Assembly: GCF_003611695.1 (NCBI RefSeq)
Contig: NZ_RAWE01000004.1
Span: 1 to 64,000 of the forward strand
Reading direction: 5' to 3'
DNA length: 64,000 nt
DNA from: Corallococcus carmarthensis
Lineage (GTDB): Bacteria > Myxococcota > Myxococcia > Myxococcales > Myxococcaceae
Shown: one piece after another, positions 1-9,495 of the stretch
Position numbering within the stretch: position 1 is the first letter of the stretch
How the letters are laid out: every line of letters begins with the position of its first letter
Made by a program: the position numbers and the translations under genes
The notes under the pieces: model-generated
Databases searched by the model: none
The model's input: only the letters and a program-made list of their open reading frames with translations
What the model was told of the DNA's origin: nothing

Positions 1-2604
1 GTGCTGGACGTGGGGACGCCGGGGGGGATTGCCGTCGAGGACTGCTCCCTCTTCGTCATCACCGGCACCGCGCTGCAACTGGAAGGAGGACTGCGCACGG
101 CGCTGGTGCGGCGCACCGAGGCCTGGACGTCGGTGCACGCGGGCTGGCTCCAGTCGGAACAACTGCTGCTGGCGCAGCTTACGTGGCACCGGCATGCGCA
201 TGGGCTGCGGCTGGGGCCCGGGGAGATTCGCGCGTACGACTCGCTCTTCACGGCCATCGTGGGGGCGCCCTTCGTGCTGGAGACGGACGCGGAGCTGGCC
301 GCTTCGCCCGCGCTGTTCGCGCAGGGTGCGGGCCTGCCGTTCCTGGAGGTGGGGCCGCTGCCGTACCGGACGCCCGGGGCTCCCGAGGTGCCTCCGGTGC
401 TTCTCGCTGGAGGGCTGCCTCCCCCGGAGACCGTGGACCTGCGGCTGGTGCCGGATGCGGCCATCTCTCGCGCCGCGGTGCCTGTGCCGGGGGATGGGCC
501 TCGTGACCCGGCACCGTTCGTGGGCGCGTGGGCTCCGGACGTGGTGCCGGGGTGTGACGTGCGGGATCCGCAGCCTCGACCCTGGCTCGCGGCGCCGGAG
601 CGGCCAGCGCCTGGGGCGTTGGTGGACTACCGGGCCCGTGATGCGCAGTCGCTGCTGGCGGTGATGCTGGAGCGGGCTCGCACGGTGATGGCGCCGTGGG
701 AGGACCGGGGGCCCGCGGACTTCACGACCATGTTGCTGGAGGCCGTGGCCGCGCAGCTCGACTCGCTGGCGTATCAGCAGGAGCGCGCGGTGGTGGAGGG
801 CTTCCTGGAGGATGCCCGGCTGCGGCGCTCCGTGGAGGACCACGCGCGCGGTCTGGACTCCGTGCCGGACCCGGGGCTCTCCGCCACGGTGATGCTGCGG
901 TTCCGGTTGGATCCGGTGGCGCTCGCGGCGCTGGTGAAGGCCCGGCTGGATGAGCTGCACCTGCCGGTGCTTCCGCCGGGCACCACCGCGCTGGAGTTCC
1001 TCACCGGGGGCGGTGTGCTGGAGATTCCGGCCGGCACGCTGGTGGCCAATGTCTCCACGGACGAGCACTCATTGGTGTTCGTCACCGAGTCGCCCCTGTC
1101 GTACTTCCCCCGGCTGGAGGTCGTGACGCTCGCTGAGTCCGTGCAGCTGGGCGACACCGGCGCCATGCTCGCGGGCCTCTATCCGGAGCTGGAGCCCGGC
1201 CGGTGGCTGATCCTCTATCGGGGACGTGGCGAGGGCGGGCACGTGGTGCGCGTGACGTCCGTGACGCTCGCCACCGATACGACCTTCGTCGGGTGGGATC
1301 CCCGCAGGTTCGCGCCGGAAGCGTTCCTGGCCCCTGGGGACCCCGCGCCCGGGCCTCGTGCGACGGTGCTGGGCAACGTGGTGCCCGCGCATCACGGGCT
1401 GCCGGTGACGCCGCTTCAGGAAGGCTTGGAGGCGGACTCGGCGGAGCCCTTCGCGCGCAGCCTCGCGCAGTGGCGCGCGCTGCTGTCCCCCATCGTGGAT
1501 GGCAGCCAGGAGCGCGAGTATCCGCTGCCGTTCCACCCGGTCAGCGTGCAGGCTTCCGGGTATCCACTGCCGGAAGAGACGTCGCGGCGCGGGACGCCCC
1601 AGCTCCAGGTGAGCGTGGAGGACGACCCCTGGACGTTGGTGGACGACCTGTCCGTCCAGGGGCCTGGGGATGAGGTGTTCGTGCTGCGTGCGACGCCCAC
1701 GGGGGGCTCCAGCCTGCGCTGGGGCGATGGCGTCAACGGCGCGGCGCTGCCGCCCCGGGAGACGACGCTCGGACTGTCGCTGCGGATCGGCCTGGGGACG
1801 GTGGCCAACGTGGGGGAGGGAGTGCTCACGCGGCTGCTTCAGGTGCCGTTGGATCCGCAGCGCTCCGCGTCCGCGGGCGAGCTGCTGGCCCAGTCGATGG
1901 ACGACGTGCGCCTGCTGGTCCGCGTGGACAATCCGCTGACTGCCGTGGGGGGGCGTGATGCGGAGTCGCTCGACTCCATCCGTTACCGCGCACCGGCGGG
2001 AGTGTCGCAGCCGCTGTCCGCCGTCACCGTCGACGACTACGTGCGGATGCTTCAGCAACTGCCGGAAGTGGCCGGGGCCTCCGCGCGCGTCGTGGACCGG
2101 GACCTTCGCACCGTCATCCGCGTCACGGTGTTGCTGCGTGACGAGGACACGCTGGACCGCGATGAACTGCTGCGTCGGTGGGCGGGAGTGCGGCGGCGGC
2201 TGGAGGAGATCCGCCTGCTGGGCGTGGACGTGGAAGCGCTGCCGCCCAGATGGGTGCCGCTGGACTTGGACCTGGAGGTGGACGCCTCGCCTCATGCGCA
2301 GGCGGATCAGGTGCGCGACGAGGTGGTGGGCGCCATCGCCGGCAATGGCGGTCTGTTGGATCCGGACCGCTCTGGCCTGAACGGCGACGTGCAGCTCGCG
2401 GACCTGTATCAGGCGGTGCTGCGTGTGCCGGGCGTGACGGCGGTGCGGGTGAAGCGCTTCCGCCGCTTGGAGCCCCACGCGCAGGAGCGGCTGGAGGCGG
2501 GTGTCATTCCGATTGGACCGGAGGAGGTGGCCACCGCGCGGGGTGGCTACTGGCCGGGCTCGGAAGGAATCCTCACCGTGCAGGTCTGTGGAGGGCTGCG
2601 ATGA
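1..2604 (+). CDS. CIS/phage baseplate assembly protein, J-like (5' end possibly cut)
   Basis: A baseplate-wedge protein of the gpJ/Afp11 type, which would sit in the baseplate of a contractile injection system. The middle (about residues 235-300) has the family's conserved helical stretch with the DFTTMLLEAVAAQLDSLAYQ signature. The C-terminal third (about 640-860) resembles the J-like domain, including TVDDYVRMLQQLPEVAGA and a closing VYQAVLRVPGV-type strand/helix. The frame is open from the first base and begins with a GTG, so the true start may lie upstream. It overlaps the next gene by 4 nt (ATGA), implying translational coupling in a structural operon. The family call rests on motif recognition; the exact Afp-number equivalence is inferred. 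Confidence 0.8.
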   Translation: MLDVGTPGGIAVEDCSLFVITGTALQLEGGLRTALVRRTEAWTSVHAGWLQSEQLLLAQLTWHRHAHGLRLGPGEIRAYDSLFTAIVGAPFVLETDAELAASPALFAQGAGLPFLEVGPLPYRTPGAPEVPPVLLAGGLPPPETVDLRLVPDAAISRAAVPVPGDGPRDPAPFVGAWAPDVVPGCDVRDPQPRPWLAAPERPAPGALVDYRARDAQSLLAVMLERARTVMAPWEDRGPADFTTMLLEAVAAQLDSLAYQQERAVVEGFLEDARLRRSVEDHARGLDSVPDPGLSATVMLRFRLDPVALAALVKARLDELHLPVLPPGTTALEFLTGGGVLEIPAGTLVANVSTDEHSLVFVTESPLSYFPRLEVVTLAESVQLGDTGAMLAGLYPELEPGRWLILYRGRGEGGHVVRVTSVTLATDTTFVGWDPRRFAPEAFLAPGDPAPGPRATVLGNVVPAHHGLPVTPLQEGLEADSAEPFARSLAQWRALLSPIVDGSQEREYPLPFHPVSVQASGYPLPEETSRRGTPQLQVSVEDDPWTLVDDLSVQGPGDEVFVLRATPTGGSSLRWGDGVNGAALPPRETTLGLSLRIGLGTVANVGEGVLTRLLQVPLDPQRSASAGELLAQSMDDVRLLVRVDNPLTAVGGRDAESLDSIRYRAPAGVSQPLSAVTVDDYVRMLQQLPEVAGASARVVDRDLRTVIRVTVLLRDEDTLDRDELLRRWAGVRRRLEEIRLLGVDVEALPPRWVPLDLDLEVDASPHAQADQVRDEVVGAIAGNGGLLDPDRSGLNGDVQLADLYQAVLRVPGVTAVRVKRFRRLEPHAQERLEAGVIPIGPEEVATARGGYWPGSEGILTVQVCGGLR

Positions 2605-5126
2605 GCCGCGTTCCTTCCACGCACCAGGCGCTGACGCATGAGCAGCTCCGCACGCGGCTGGGTGAGTCCGCGCGCATCGTCTTCTCCCGGCTGGATGAAG
2701 CGCCCACGTGGAATCCGCTCGCGTACGCGGCGCCCTCGTCGGTGGACCTGGGACGCGGGCTGCTCGACAGCGTGGCGCTCGCGCTGCATGTGCTGTGGAC
2801 GTACCAGCAGGCGTGGGCGGAGGAGGGCTTCCTCGCCACCGCGCGGCTGGAGGACTCCGTCTCCAAGCTGCTCGGGCACATCGGCTATCGGCCGAGCCCG
2901 GGCACCGCGGCGGTGGGACTCCAGCACTTCCGCTGCAAGGCGAACGTGCGCGGCACGCTGCCGGCGGGGACGGCGGTGAACTCGGCGGCGGAAGGGGAAG
3001 AGGCCGCCGCCGTCTTCGAGACGCTCGCGCCGCTGCGCCTGCTGCCGGAGCTCAACGAGCTTCGTGCGTTCCTGCCTCCTCCCACCGGTACGGGGACGGG
3101 GACGGGCACTGGCACGGGCGGAGGAACGGGGACGGGAGGAACAGGGACTGGTGGCACGGGTGGAACGGGTGAAGGCACCGGCGCGCCTTCCGGCGAGGCG
3201 GGTGAGCCCGGTGCTCCCGCTCCCACGGGCGGCATCTTCGGGCCCGGGTCGGTGGTCGCGGGACTCCAGGATCGCATCGAGGTGCAGCGCCACGGTCCGC
3301 TGGAGGAGCGGCGGGTGGCGCGTGCGAAGCAGGATGCTCGCAAGCTGGCGTCGCTGATGAAGACGCTGGACCTGGGTGGAGATGCCGCGTGCAAGAGCAC
3401 GTTGGACGCGCTCTGCGAAGAGCTGTGCGAGGCCCAGAAGGTCGTGGCCCAGGCGGTGCCGCCGCCCGGTCGCCCCATCGGTGCGTTGTCCGAGTCGCAG
3501 GAGATCCTCGCCCGCCAGCTTCGCAATCTGCAGAAGCGGCAGGCGGAGGCACTGGCCGCGCTGGAAGAGGCGCTGGCCCCGTGCGCGGACGAGGACCCGG
3601 CCGTGCACGCCGTCCGGTTGGACAAGATGGTCACGTTCCTGGATGCCTTCGTGAACAGCCTCATCCAGGAGGCGCGGGATCAGCTCGTCATCCTGAAGGG
3701 CAGCGAGGCGCTGAACCGGGCCGACCTCGCATTCGGCGCGGAGTCGGGTGTGGCACGGCCGTTGGGCGTGGCGGGTGCCGCGACGGACTCGCTCTACCTG
3801 CTGCCGCTGACGGATGCGTCCGGGCTCACCTCGCAGGAGCCACCAGTGCGTCCGGGGGACTGGTTGGTGCTGGCCGAGGACGTAGGGCGCCTGGGCCCTG
3901 GCGGCGCGAAGGGCACGGAGCGGCTCTACCGCGAAGCGCTGCGCGTGCTGCGCGTCCGCACGGAGATTCCGCCAGGCCAGCGCACGCCAATGACGCAGGT
4001 GACGTTCCAGCCGCCGCTGTCGCGCTCGTACTCGCTGGATCGAGTGGTGCTGCTGGGCAACAACACGCTCGTCAGCGAGGGTTCCACGGTGGAAGAGGTC
4101 GCCGTGCCCGCGCTGGACCTGCGCACGGTGCCGCTGCTCCATGGGCCGGTGACGTGGTTGCGCGACCCGAGCCACGCTGGAGGCCGCCGGCCGGAGGTGT
4201 CCCTGACGGTGGGGGGGCGCGCGTGGCATCCGGTGGATTCGCTCCTGGACGCCGCGCCGGATGAACTGGCGTTCGCGGTGGAGCCGCTGCCAGCCGGTGC
4301 CGCGCGTCTGCGCTTCGGCGGCGAGGACCACGGCTCGGCGTTGCCTTTGGCCGCGGAGGTGCGGGTCCGCTACCGGGTGGGGCGCGGGACGGGTGGCAAC
4401 CGGACCGCGCTGCGGCTGCTGGCGATGGCGACTCCGCACCCCTGCGTGGAGAAGACCTTCAACCCCCTGCCACTCGCCGGTGGGACGGATCCGGAGGCAC
4501 CAGCACTGGCACGTGTGCGAGGGCCGGCCACGGTGGGCGCGATGGACCGCGCGGTGTCGTTGCCGGATGTGCGGGCGCTGACGTTGGTGTTCGACGGCGT
4601 GCACCGCGCGAACGTGTTCCGCGATGCCGTGCGCCGCCGGTCGTTGAGGGTGGTGGTGGCCGGACCGGAAGGTGCGGCCCTGGGCGCGTCCGACCTGGAA
4701 GCGCTGCACGCGCATCTGGCGGCACGGGTGGCGCCGAAGGTGGAACTGCACCTGACCAACCGCCAGCGCGTGGATGTGCGGCTGCGGGTGTTGCTGCGAG
4801 TGGTGAAGGGCGCGGATCCGGTCGCGGTGCTCCAGGAGACGCGCCTGCGTCTGGGCGTGGACCGCGACCCGGAGCGTGAGCTGGGCCTGCTGGATCCGGA
4901 TCGAGTGGAGCTGGGACAGGACCTGCAACTGTCAGACGTGTACGGCGCGCTCGCGGGGATCAGCGGCTTGCGTTCGGTGGTGGTGCAGCGGCTGCACCGT
5001 GAGGGCACGCCGCCAGCCCTCTTCGAACGCATCGTGACCGCGCCCGGCGAGCTGCTCGCGTGGGCACCGCCGTCCGGCGACAGCGACGGCGTCGCGCTGT
5101 TCTACGAGGAGGCGCAGGACCTATGA
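2601..5126 (+). CDS. second baseplate J-like protein with Gly-Thr linker
   Basis: An 841-aa protein starting at the ATG of an ATGA overlap with the preceding baseplate gene. The N-terminus (residues 1-130) repeats the helical pattern of its neighbour (WTYQQAWAEEGFLATARLED), as in paired Afp11/Afp12-type baseplate proteins. About residues 155-205 form a Gly/Thr low-complexity linker, followed by a helical region (about 210-370) and a C-terminal J-like half ending in a strand-rich domain (LQLSDVYGALAGISGLRSV). It likely pairs with the upstream protein in the baseplate wedge. The helical insertion and the linker are unusual for the family. It ends in an ATGA overlap with the repeat ORF. Confidence 0.78.
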   Translation: MSRVPSTHQALTHEQLRTRLGESARIVFSRLDEAPTWNPLAYAAPSSVDLGRGLLDSVALALHVLWTYQQAWAEEGFLATARLEDSVSKLLGHIGYRPSPGTAAVGLQHFRCKANVRGTLPAGTAVNSAAEGEEAAAVFETLAPLRLLPELNELRAFLPPPTGTGTGTGTGTGGGTGTGGTGTGGTGGTGEGTGAPSGEAGEPGAPAPTGGIFGPGSVVAGLQDRIEVQRHGPLEERRVARAKQDARKLASLMKTLDLGGDAACKSTLDALCEELCEAQKVVAQAVPPPGRPIGALSESQEILARQLRNLQKRQAEALAALEEALAPCADEDPAVHAVRLDKMVTFLDAFVNSLIQEARDQLVILKGSEALNRADLAFGAESGVARPLGVAGAATDSLYLLPLTDASGLTSQEPPVRPGDWLVLAEDVGRLGPGGAKGTERLYREALRVLRVRTEIPPGQRTPMTQVTFQPPLSRSYSLDRVVLLGNNTLVSEGSTVEEVAVPALDLRTVPLLHGPVTWLRDPSHAGGRRPEVSLTVGGRAWHPVDSLLDAAPDELAFAVEPLPAGAARLRFGGEDHGSALPLAAEVRVRYRVGRGTGGNRTALRLLAMATPHPCVEKTFNPLPLAGGTDPEAPALARVRGPATVGAMDRAVSLPDVRALTLVFDGVHRANVFRDAVRRRSLRVVVAGPEGAALGASDLEALHAHLAARVAPKVELHLTNRQRVDVRLRVLLRVVKGADPVAVLQETRLRLGVDRDPERELGLLDPDRVELGQDLQLSDVYGALAGISGLRSVVVQRLHREGTPPALFERIVTAPGELLAWAPPSGDSDGVALFYEEAQDL
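3085..3180 (+). repeat. Degenerate ACGGGN-type hexanucleotide repeat
   Basis: The stretch is made of repeated ACGGGG/ACGGGC/ACGGGA-type hexamers and encodes alternating Gly-Thr dipeptides in the second baseplate gene. Because the unit is 6 nt, slippage would change linker length without shifting frame. Confidence 0.7.
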
Positions 5127-5857
5127 GCCACGCCTCGATGCGCCGGACCGGCCCCCGCCCCAGGCCCACGGACATGGGCTCTGTCTCCATGGCTGAGAAA
5201 GAGAGAACCCTGTGGGGACTCCCGGCCGCGGTGCACGGCATGAACCGGTCCGACAGTCGGACCGGTTGGGAGGACCGCAGCTGGGGCCCCCCGCGCCAGC
5301 CGAGCCGCGGAAACCTGTCCGACAGTCGGACCAGTTCGGAGGACCGAGGCCGGGGCCCCCCGCGCCAGCCGGGCAGAGGAAACCGGTCCGACAGCAGGAC
5401 CAGTTCGGAGGACCGAGGCTGGGGGCTGCCGCTCCAACCGGCCAGAGGAAACTGGTCCGACAGTCGGACCAGTTCGGAGGACGGGGGCCGGGGACCGCCG
5501 CTCCAATCGGGAAGGAAAAACCTGTCCCACAGTCGGACCAGTTCGGAGGACGGGGACCGGGGACCGCCGCTCCAATCGGGAAGGAAAAACCTGTCCGACA
5601 GTCGGACCAGTTCGGAGGACGGGGGCCGGGGACCGCCGCTCCAATCGGGAAGGAAAAACCTGTCCGACAGTCGGACCAGTTCGGAGGACGGGGGCCGGGG
5701 ACCTCCGCTCCAGTCGAGCGTCGGGAACCGGTCCGACAGTCGGACAGGTTTGGACCGTATCGGGCGGAAGGGGCACGGCATTGATGTTCGGGCGCTTGGT
5801 GCGGCGCGTTACGGCGAGGCCGCGACGCTGCTCGTCGTGGAGGTTCAGGCCCCATGA
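5123..5857 (+). CDS. 244-aa tandem-repeat ORF inside the CIS operon
   Basis: No family recognised. The ORF opens at an ATGA overlap with the baseplate gene and closes at an ATGA overlap with the tail gene, so it is positioned as a normal translationally coupled member of the operon. Residues about 41-208 are seven copies of a 23-residue unit (consensus starts N-L-S-D-S-R-T-S-S-E-D) plus a partial eighth. The unique head (about 40 aa) is basic, and the unique tail (VRALGAARYGEAATLLVVEV) looks like an ordinary folded strand. The 69-bp DNA period keeps all frames open, and long antisense ORFs exist over the same bases, so coding is not proved by openness alone. It may be a small baseplate gene invaded by palindromic repeats, or a non-coding spacer read through by coupling. 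Confidence 0.45.
   Translation: MSHASMRRTGPRPRPTDMGSVSMAEKERTLWGLPAAVHGMNRSDSRTGWEDRSWGPPRQPSRGNLSDSRTSSEDRGRGPPRQPGRGNRSDSRTSSEDRGWGLPLQPARGNWSDSRTSSEDGGRGPPLQSGRKNLSHSRTSSEDGDRGPPLQSGRKNLSDSRTSSEDGGRGPPLQSGRKNLSDSRTSSEDGGRGPPLQSSVGNRSDSRTGLDRIGRKGHGIDVRALGAARYGEAATLLVVEVQAP
5243..5745. repeat. 69-bp tandem repeat array with a palindrome in each unit
   Basis: Seven full 69-bp units begin at 5243, 5312, 5381, 5450, 5519, 5588 and 5657; a partial unit begins at 5726. Each begins with a dyad of the form GTCCGA-CAG-TCGGAC. The first is a perfect 11-bp inverted repeat (5243-5253 with 5257-5267). The two middle units from 5588 and 5657 are nearly identical over their length. The unit from 5519 carries a G-to-C change that breaks the dyad (TCCCAC). 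The palindromes could form RNA hairpins in the operon mRNA. Confidence 0.9.
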
Positions 5858-8800
5858 GCCCTCCCTCGCAGCGACTGATCCAGCTCCTCCCGGGCCTCTA
5901 CACGGCGCGCGACTCCACGCTCGCGGATCAGCCGTTCCTCAAGCTGCTCGCTGTCCTCGGCATGGAGTTGGACGCGTTCTCCCGCGCCGTGGAGCAGCTC
6001 TGGGATGACCACTTCGTGGAGCGCGCGGGGCCGCAGGCGCTGCCGTTGCTCGCGGAGCTCATGGGCGCCCGGCTGCTCACCGACGACCTTCGCGTGCAGC
6101 GCGGCGTGGTGGCTCGCGCGGTGGCGTGGCGCCGGCGGAAGGGCACGCTCGCGTCGCTGGAGGAGGTGCTCTCCGTCACCAGCCAGTGGGACGCGGAGGT
6201 GGATGAGTCCTTCCGCTCGCTGCTGGAGACCCAGGACCTCAATGACGTGCTGCCCTGGCGCGGCCGCAGCGCGGTGGTCTGGGATCCCATCGGCCTCGCG
6301 GATCCGCTCACCCGCCGCTCGCCCGGCATCGAGCGTCCACGTGACGGTGTCCCGGAGCGGGGCCCGATCATCGGCATTGCCCCGGGGGAGACGCTGGATC
6401 AGGCCCTGCGCCGGCTGGGGAGCGCGGATGCCGGCCGCCATGCCGCGACGCCACGCACGCTGGACCTGCTGGGCTGGGCGCGTCCGGACGTGGCCCTCAT
6501 CCGCACCGCGCGCCTGACGCCCGTGGAGCTGGAGGAGGTCACCCCGGCCACCGTGCACACCTTGCCCAACGGATACAGGGGCTTTCGTGTGGAACCGCTG
6601 GATCGCGATGGTCCCCTGGTGTGGCTCAAGCCGCTGGAGCGTGCGGACCTCACCGGAGGTCTCACCGCGCGCCATGAGCCCGCACCTCCGTCACTCACGA
6701 CAGGGCGTACGGCGGCGATGCTGCTCACCCCCACCGCGCTGGCTGAGGACGCTGACTCAGCCGAACGCGCGGGCGCCATCACCGTCTCCGTCGACGGCAT
6801 TCCGCTGGTGGGACCGGAAGCCCTGCCGCTCCTGAGAGGCCCCCTGCCCACCGCGCCCGTTGGGCCCGTCCCCACGCTCCGGTTCGCGGATCGCGGCCGG
6901 CCGTCGCCTGGGGACACGTGGCGCCTCACGTTGCTCGCCGCGCGTGAGAACTCGGACACGGTGCTGCTGTCCACGGAGCTGGTATCGGACGTATTGAACA
7001 CCGTCACCGTCACGCCGGAGGCGAACCAGCTCCTGGGCGGTACCACGGCAGCGCTCCTCGTTGAACGGGTGGGCGGCGAGCCGCGCATGCGCGACGTGGA
7101 TGGCACGTGGCGCACGCTCACCGCGGGCTTGCGCCAGGGGCCGCCTCGAGGCAACGCCGTCCGCGTGGACCTGTCGGGCGCACCCTGGGTCGCGCGCATC
7201 GAGCAGCACCTCGCGGATGGCAGCCTGCGCCTGGCCCGCTTCGACGCGAGCGCTGACGGTGCGCCCTGGCAGGTGGCGGAGCTGGGCGGTGCGCTGCCTC
7301 CGGACGGTCCGGGCATGTCCCTGGCCGTCGTCGGAGACGCACTGTTGCTGGTGGCGCCGGATGGGACAGGAAAGCTGGGCGTATGGTCGGTGACGGGCCT
7401 GGCCTCCGCGACGCCGACGGGAACGCGGCTGGATGCCGCGAGCCCACGGCAGCCCTCCGCGCGTCTGGCTCCCAGCCTGTGCGTGCGCGGCGGCCGGCTG
7501 TTCGTCTACGGCGGTGACCTGGGCGGCGCGCCCACGGGAGACCTCTGGTCGCTGCCAGTCGCGGGCGGACCGTGGCGCCCCCATGCGGTGCGCAACCGCC
7601 AGGAGCGCAAGGCCGCGACGCTGCTGAGCACTCCGCAGGGACTGATGCTCCTGGGCGGCGAGGCCGTGACGGGCGAACTGGCCGTGCCGGTGATGTCCTG
7701 CGACCCGGCCTCCGCGAGCCCGGCCTGGCGTCCCCTGGCTCCATTGCCCATCACAGCGAACCTGCCCGGCATGCTCGTGGCGGCTCCGACCGCTGATGGC
7801 GTGGAGGCGCTCGTCTGGGCGGACACGACGCGTCCCCTCCGGATGACGCTGACGGCAGGCGAGGGCGCCTGGGTCACGGGACCGCTGGAGCCCACCGGCA
7901 CGAACCCTCCGGTTCCGGGCGAAGCGCTGTACGTCGATGGCCGCGTGCTCGTCGTGGATCCGGCGCCGCTGCCCGCGTCGGAGGTCGTCTTCTCGCTGGG
8001 CGGGCGCGGCTACCTGGCCTTCCTTCCAGAACTCGCGTTGCTTCCGGATGAACTCCTGCGCTTCAACGTCGCCAACGACGGCGCCGTGTTCATCGAACTC
8101 CGCGAGGGCCAGCCGCTCCCGCTCGATTCGCGGCCCGGTGGCGCGTACCACTCCCGGGATGCCTCCGTGGCTGGCGGCGCGCGGCGCTACTCGGTGCCCG
8201 GGCGGCTGCGGCGCCAGCCGTTCAAGCTGCGCCAGCGAAGCCTGGGCCCGTGGACGACGCTCGCTCCAAGCCTTGCCTCCGGCATCATCACCGTGGATCC
8301 GCGCCTGGGCCGCGTCGTGCTTCAGGACGACGCGCCCGTGGGCCGAGTCACCGTCTCCGCGCGGGTAGGGCGGGGCGCTTCGCTGGGCGCAGGGCTGCTT
8401 CCTCCGGACCGCCGTCCGCCCGCCGAGTGGGCGGAGCCGGACTTCCCATTCATCGAACCGCCGGATCGTCCTGGAGACCGCTCCGGCACCGGCCTTCCCG
8501 TCACCGCGTGGATCTCCCCGGAGCGCGCGGGCGGAGTGCTGGCGGCCGGAGGCCAGGAGCGGCCCATCGTCGCGACCGTCGCGGAAGGGCTCCAGTCCGG
8601 AGCGCCCCCGGTGCTGGGCCTCATCGGTTCGCCGCGCCTGCCGCCGGAGCGCCTGTCGCAGGGCCTGGACAGCGGGCTGTCCCTCTTCGCCGCGGACACC
8701 GGCGCGGTGCCCTGCATCGGCGCGGATGAGCACGGCCTCTCGCTGGCGCTCTACCCGGGCTTCGGCGGCAGCGCGGCCACGCGCGTGTGGCTCGCGGGCT

Positions 8801-9495
8801 TGTGGCTCGCGGGGCGGCTGGAGCTGGTGCTCGCGCGCGGGCAGGCGGACCTGCGCTGGTGCAACCTGGGCGCGCCCGGACAGGTGGGCCTGTGGATGCC
8901 AGGTGGGGGGCACCAGGACATCAGCGCCCGGCGTTCGCTGCCTCCCGCCGACGTGGAGCTTCGCCTCTACGGCTGCATGGTGGGCGTCATCGAACTGCCG
9001 CCCTGGGTGCACCTCATCGCCGCGGGCTGCACCTTCGACGCCGGAGACCGCGACGCCGTCGCCATCCGCGCGGCGGGCGCGACCGTGAGGCTGCGGCACT
9101 GCACGGTGCTGGGCGCCACGGAGGCGGGCGTTCTGGAGGCCTCGTCGTGCGCCTTCGCGGGTGAGGTGCGCACGGACCGGCCGGACCTGGGCTGGCTGCG
9201 CTACAGCCTCCATGCACGCGGCGGACAGCCGCCGGTGTCGCACCAGTCGCGGGTGCACTCGGTGTCCTTCCAGTCCAACCGCCAGACGGACCCGGGCTAT
9301 CTCGTCCTGGGCGACAACAACGGCCCCGAAGCGCTCCACGCCTCCGAGCGCGGCGGAGTCCCCGGCGCCCACGGTGAACGCTCCAGCCACGAGCGCGAAC
9401 TGTACGCACGCACCGACGACAGCATGCCCATTGGCGTGACGCCCTTCCACGCCGACCGCAGCCAGGACGACCTCATTCGGATGAGCCGACCATGA
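5854..9495 (+). CDS. gpI-like tail/baseplate protein with kelch-like repeats
   Basis: A 1213-aa particle protein. Residues 1-160 match the phage tail protein I-like pattern (RLIQLLPGLYTARDS, WDDHFVERAGPQALPLLAELMGA, RRRKGTLASLEEVLSVTSQW), which joins baseplate to fibre. Residues about 480-690 contain kelch-like blades (FVYGGDLGGAPTGDLW, LMLLGGEAVTGELAVPVM), suggesting a beta-propeller. The C-terminal 250 residues are strand-rich, with beta-helix-like turns. The start is the ATG of an ATGA overlap and the end overlaps the next gene the same way. The gpI part alone is usually under 250 residues, so most of this protein is an addition, plausibly surface-exposed and receptor-binding. The kelch call is by eye. 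Confidence 0.72.
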   Translation: MSPPSQRLIQLLPGLYTARDSTLADQPFLKLLAVLGMELDAFSRAVEQLWDDHFVERAGPQALPLLAELMGARLLTDDLRVQRGVVARAVAWRRRKGTLASLEEVLSVTSQWDAEVDESFRSLLETQDLNDVLPWRGRSAVVWDPIGLADPLTRRSPGIERPRDGVPERGPIIGIAPGETLDQALRRLGSADAGRHAATPRTLDLLGWARPDVALIRTARLTPVELEEVTPATVHTLPNGYRGFRVEPLDRDGPLVWLKPLERADLTGGLTARHEPAPPSLTTGRTAAMLLTPTALAEDADSAERAGAITVSVDGIPLVGPEALPLLRGPLPTAPVGPVPTLRFADRGRPSPGDTWRLTLLAARENSDTVLLSTELVSDVLNTVTVTPEANQLLGGTTAALLVERVGGEPRMRDVDGTWRTLTAGLRQGPPRGNAVRVDLSGAPWVARIEQHLADGSLRLARFDASADGAPWQVAELGGALPPDGPGMSLAVVGDALLLVAPDGTGKLGVWSVTGLASATPTGTRLDAASPRQPSARLAPSLCVRGGRLFVYGGDLGGAPTGDLWSLPVAGGPWRPHAVRNRQERKAATLLSTPQGLMLLGGEAVTGELAVPVMSCDPASASPAWRPLAPLPITANLPGMLVAAPTADGVEALVWADTTRPLRMTLTAGEGAWVTGPLEPTGTNPPVPGEALYVDGRVLVVDPAPLPASEVVFSLGGRGYLAFLPELALLPDELLRFNVANDGAVFIELREGQPLPLDSRPGGAYHSRDASVAGGARRYSVPGRLRRQPFKLRQRSLGPWTTLAPSLASGIITVDPRLGRVVLQDDAPVGRVTVSARVGRGASLGAGLLPPDRRPPAEWAEPDFPFIEPPDRPGDRSGTGLPVTAWISPERAGGVLAAGGQERPIVATVAEGLQSGAPPVLGLIGSPRLPPERLSQGLDSGLSLFAADTGAVPCIGADEHGLSLALYPGFGGSAATRVWLAGLWLAGRLELVLARGQADLRWCNLGAPGQVGLWMPGGGHQDISARRSLPPADVELRLYGCMVGVIELPPWVHLIAAGCTFDAGDRDAVAIRAAGATVRLRHCTVLGATEAGVLEASSCAFAGEVRTDRPDLGWLRYSLHARGGQPPVSHQSRVHSVSFQSNRQTDPGYLVLGDNNGPEALHASERGGVPGAHGERSSHERELYARTDDSMPIGVTPFHADRSQDDLIRMSRP

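Noticed and set aside
5243-5745. CRISPR-like array
   Set aside because: Units are contiguous near-identical 69-bp repeats with no unique spacers and no cas genes nearby.
4960-5855. Long antisense ORFs over the repeat array
   Set aside because: They arise because the repeat length is divisible by three; no ribosome-binding site or protein pattern.
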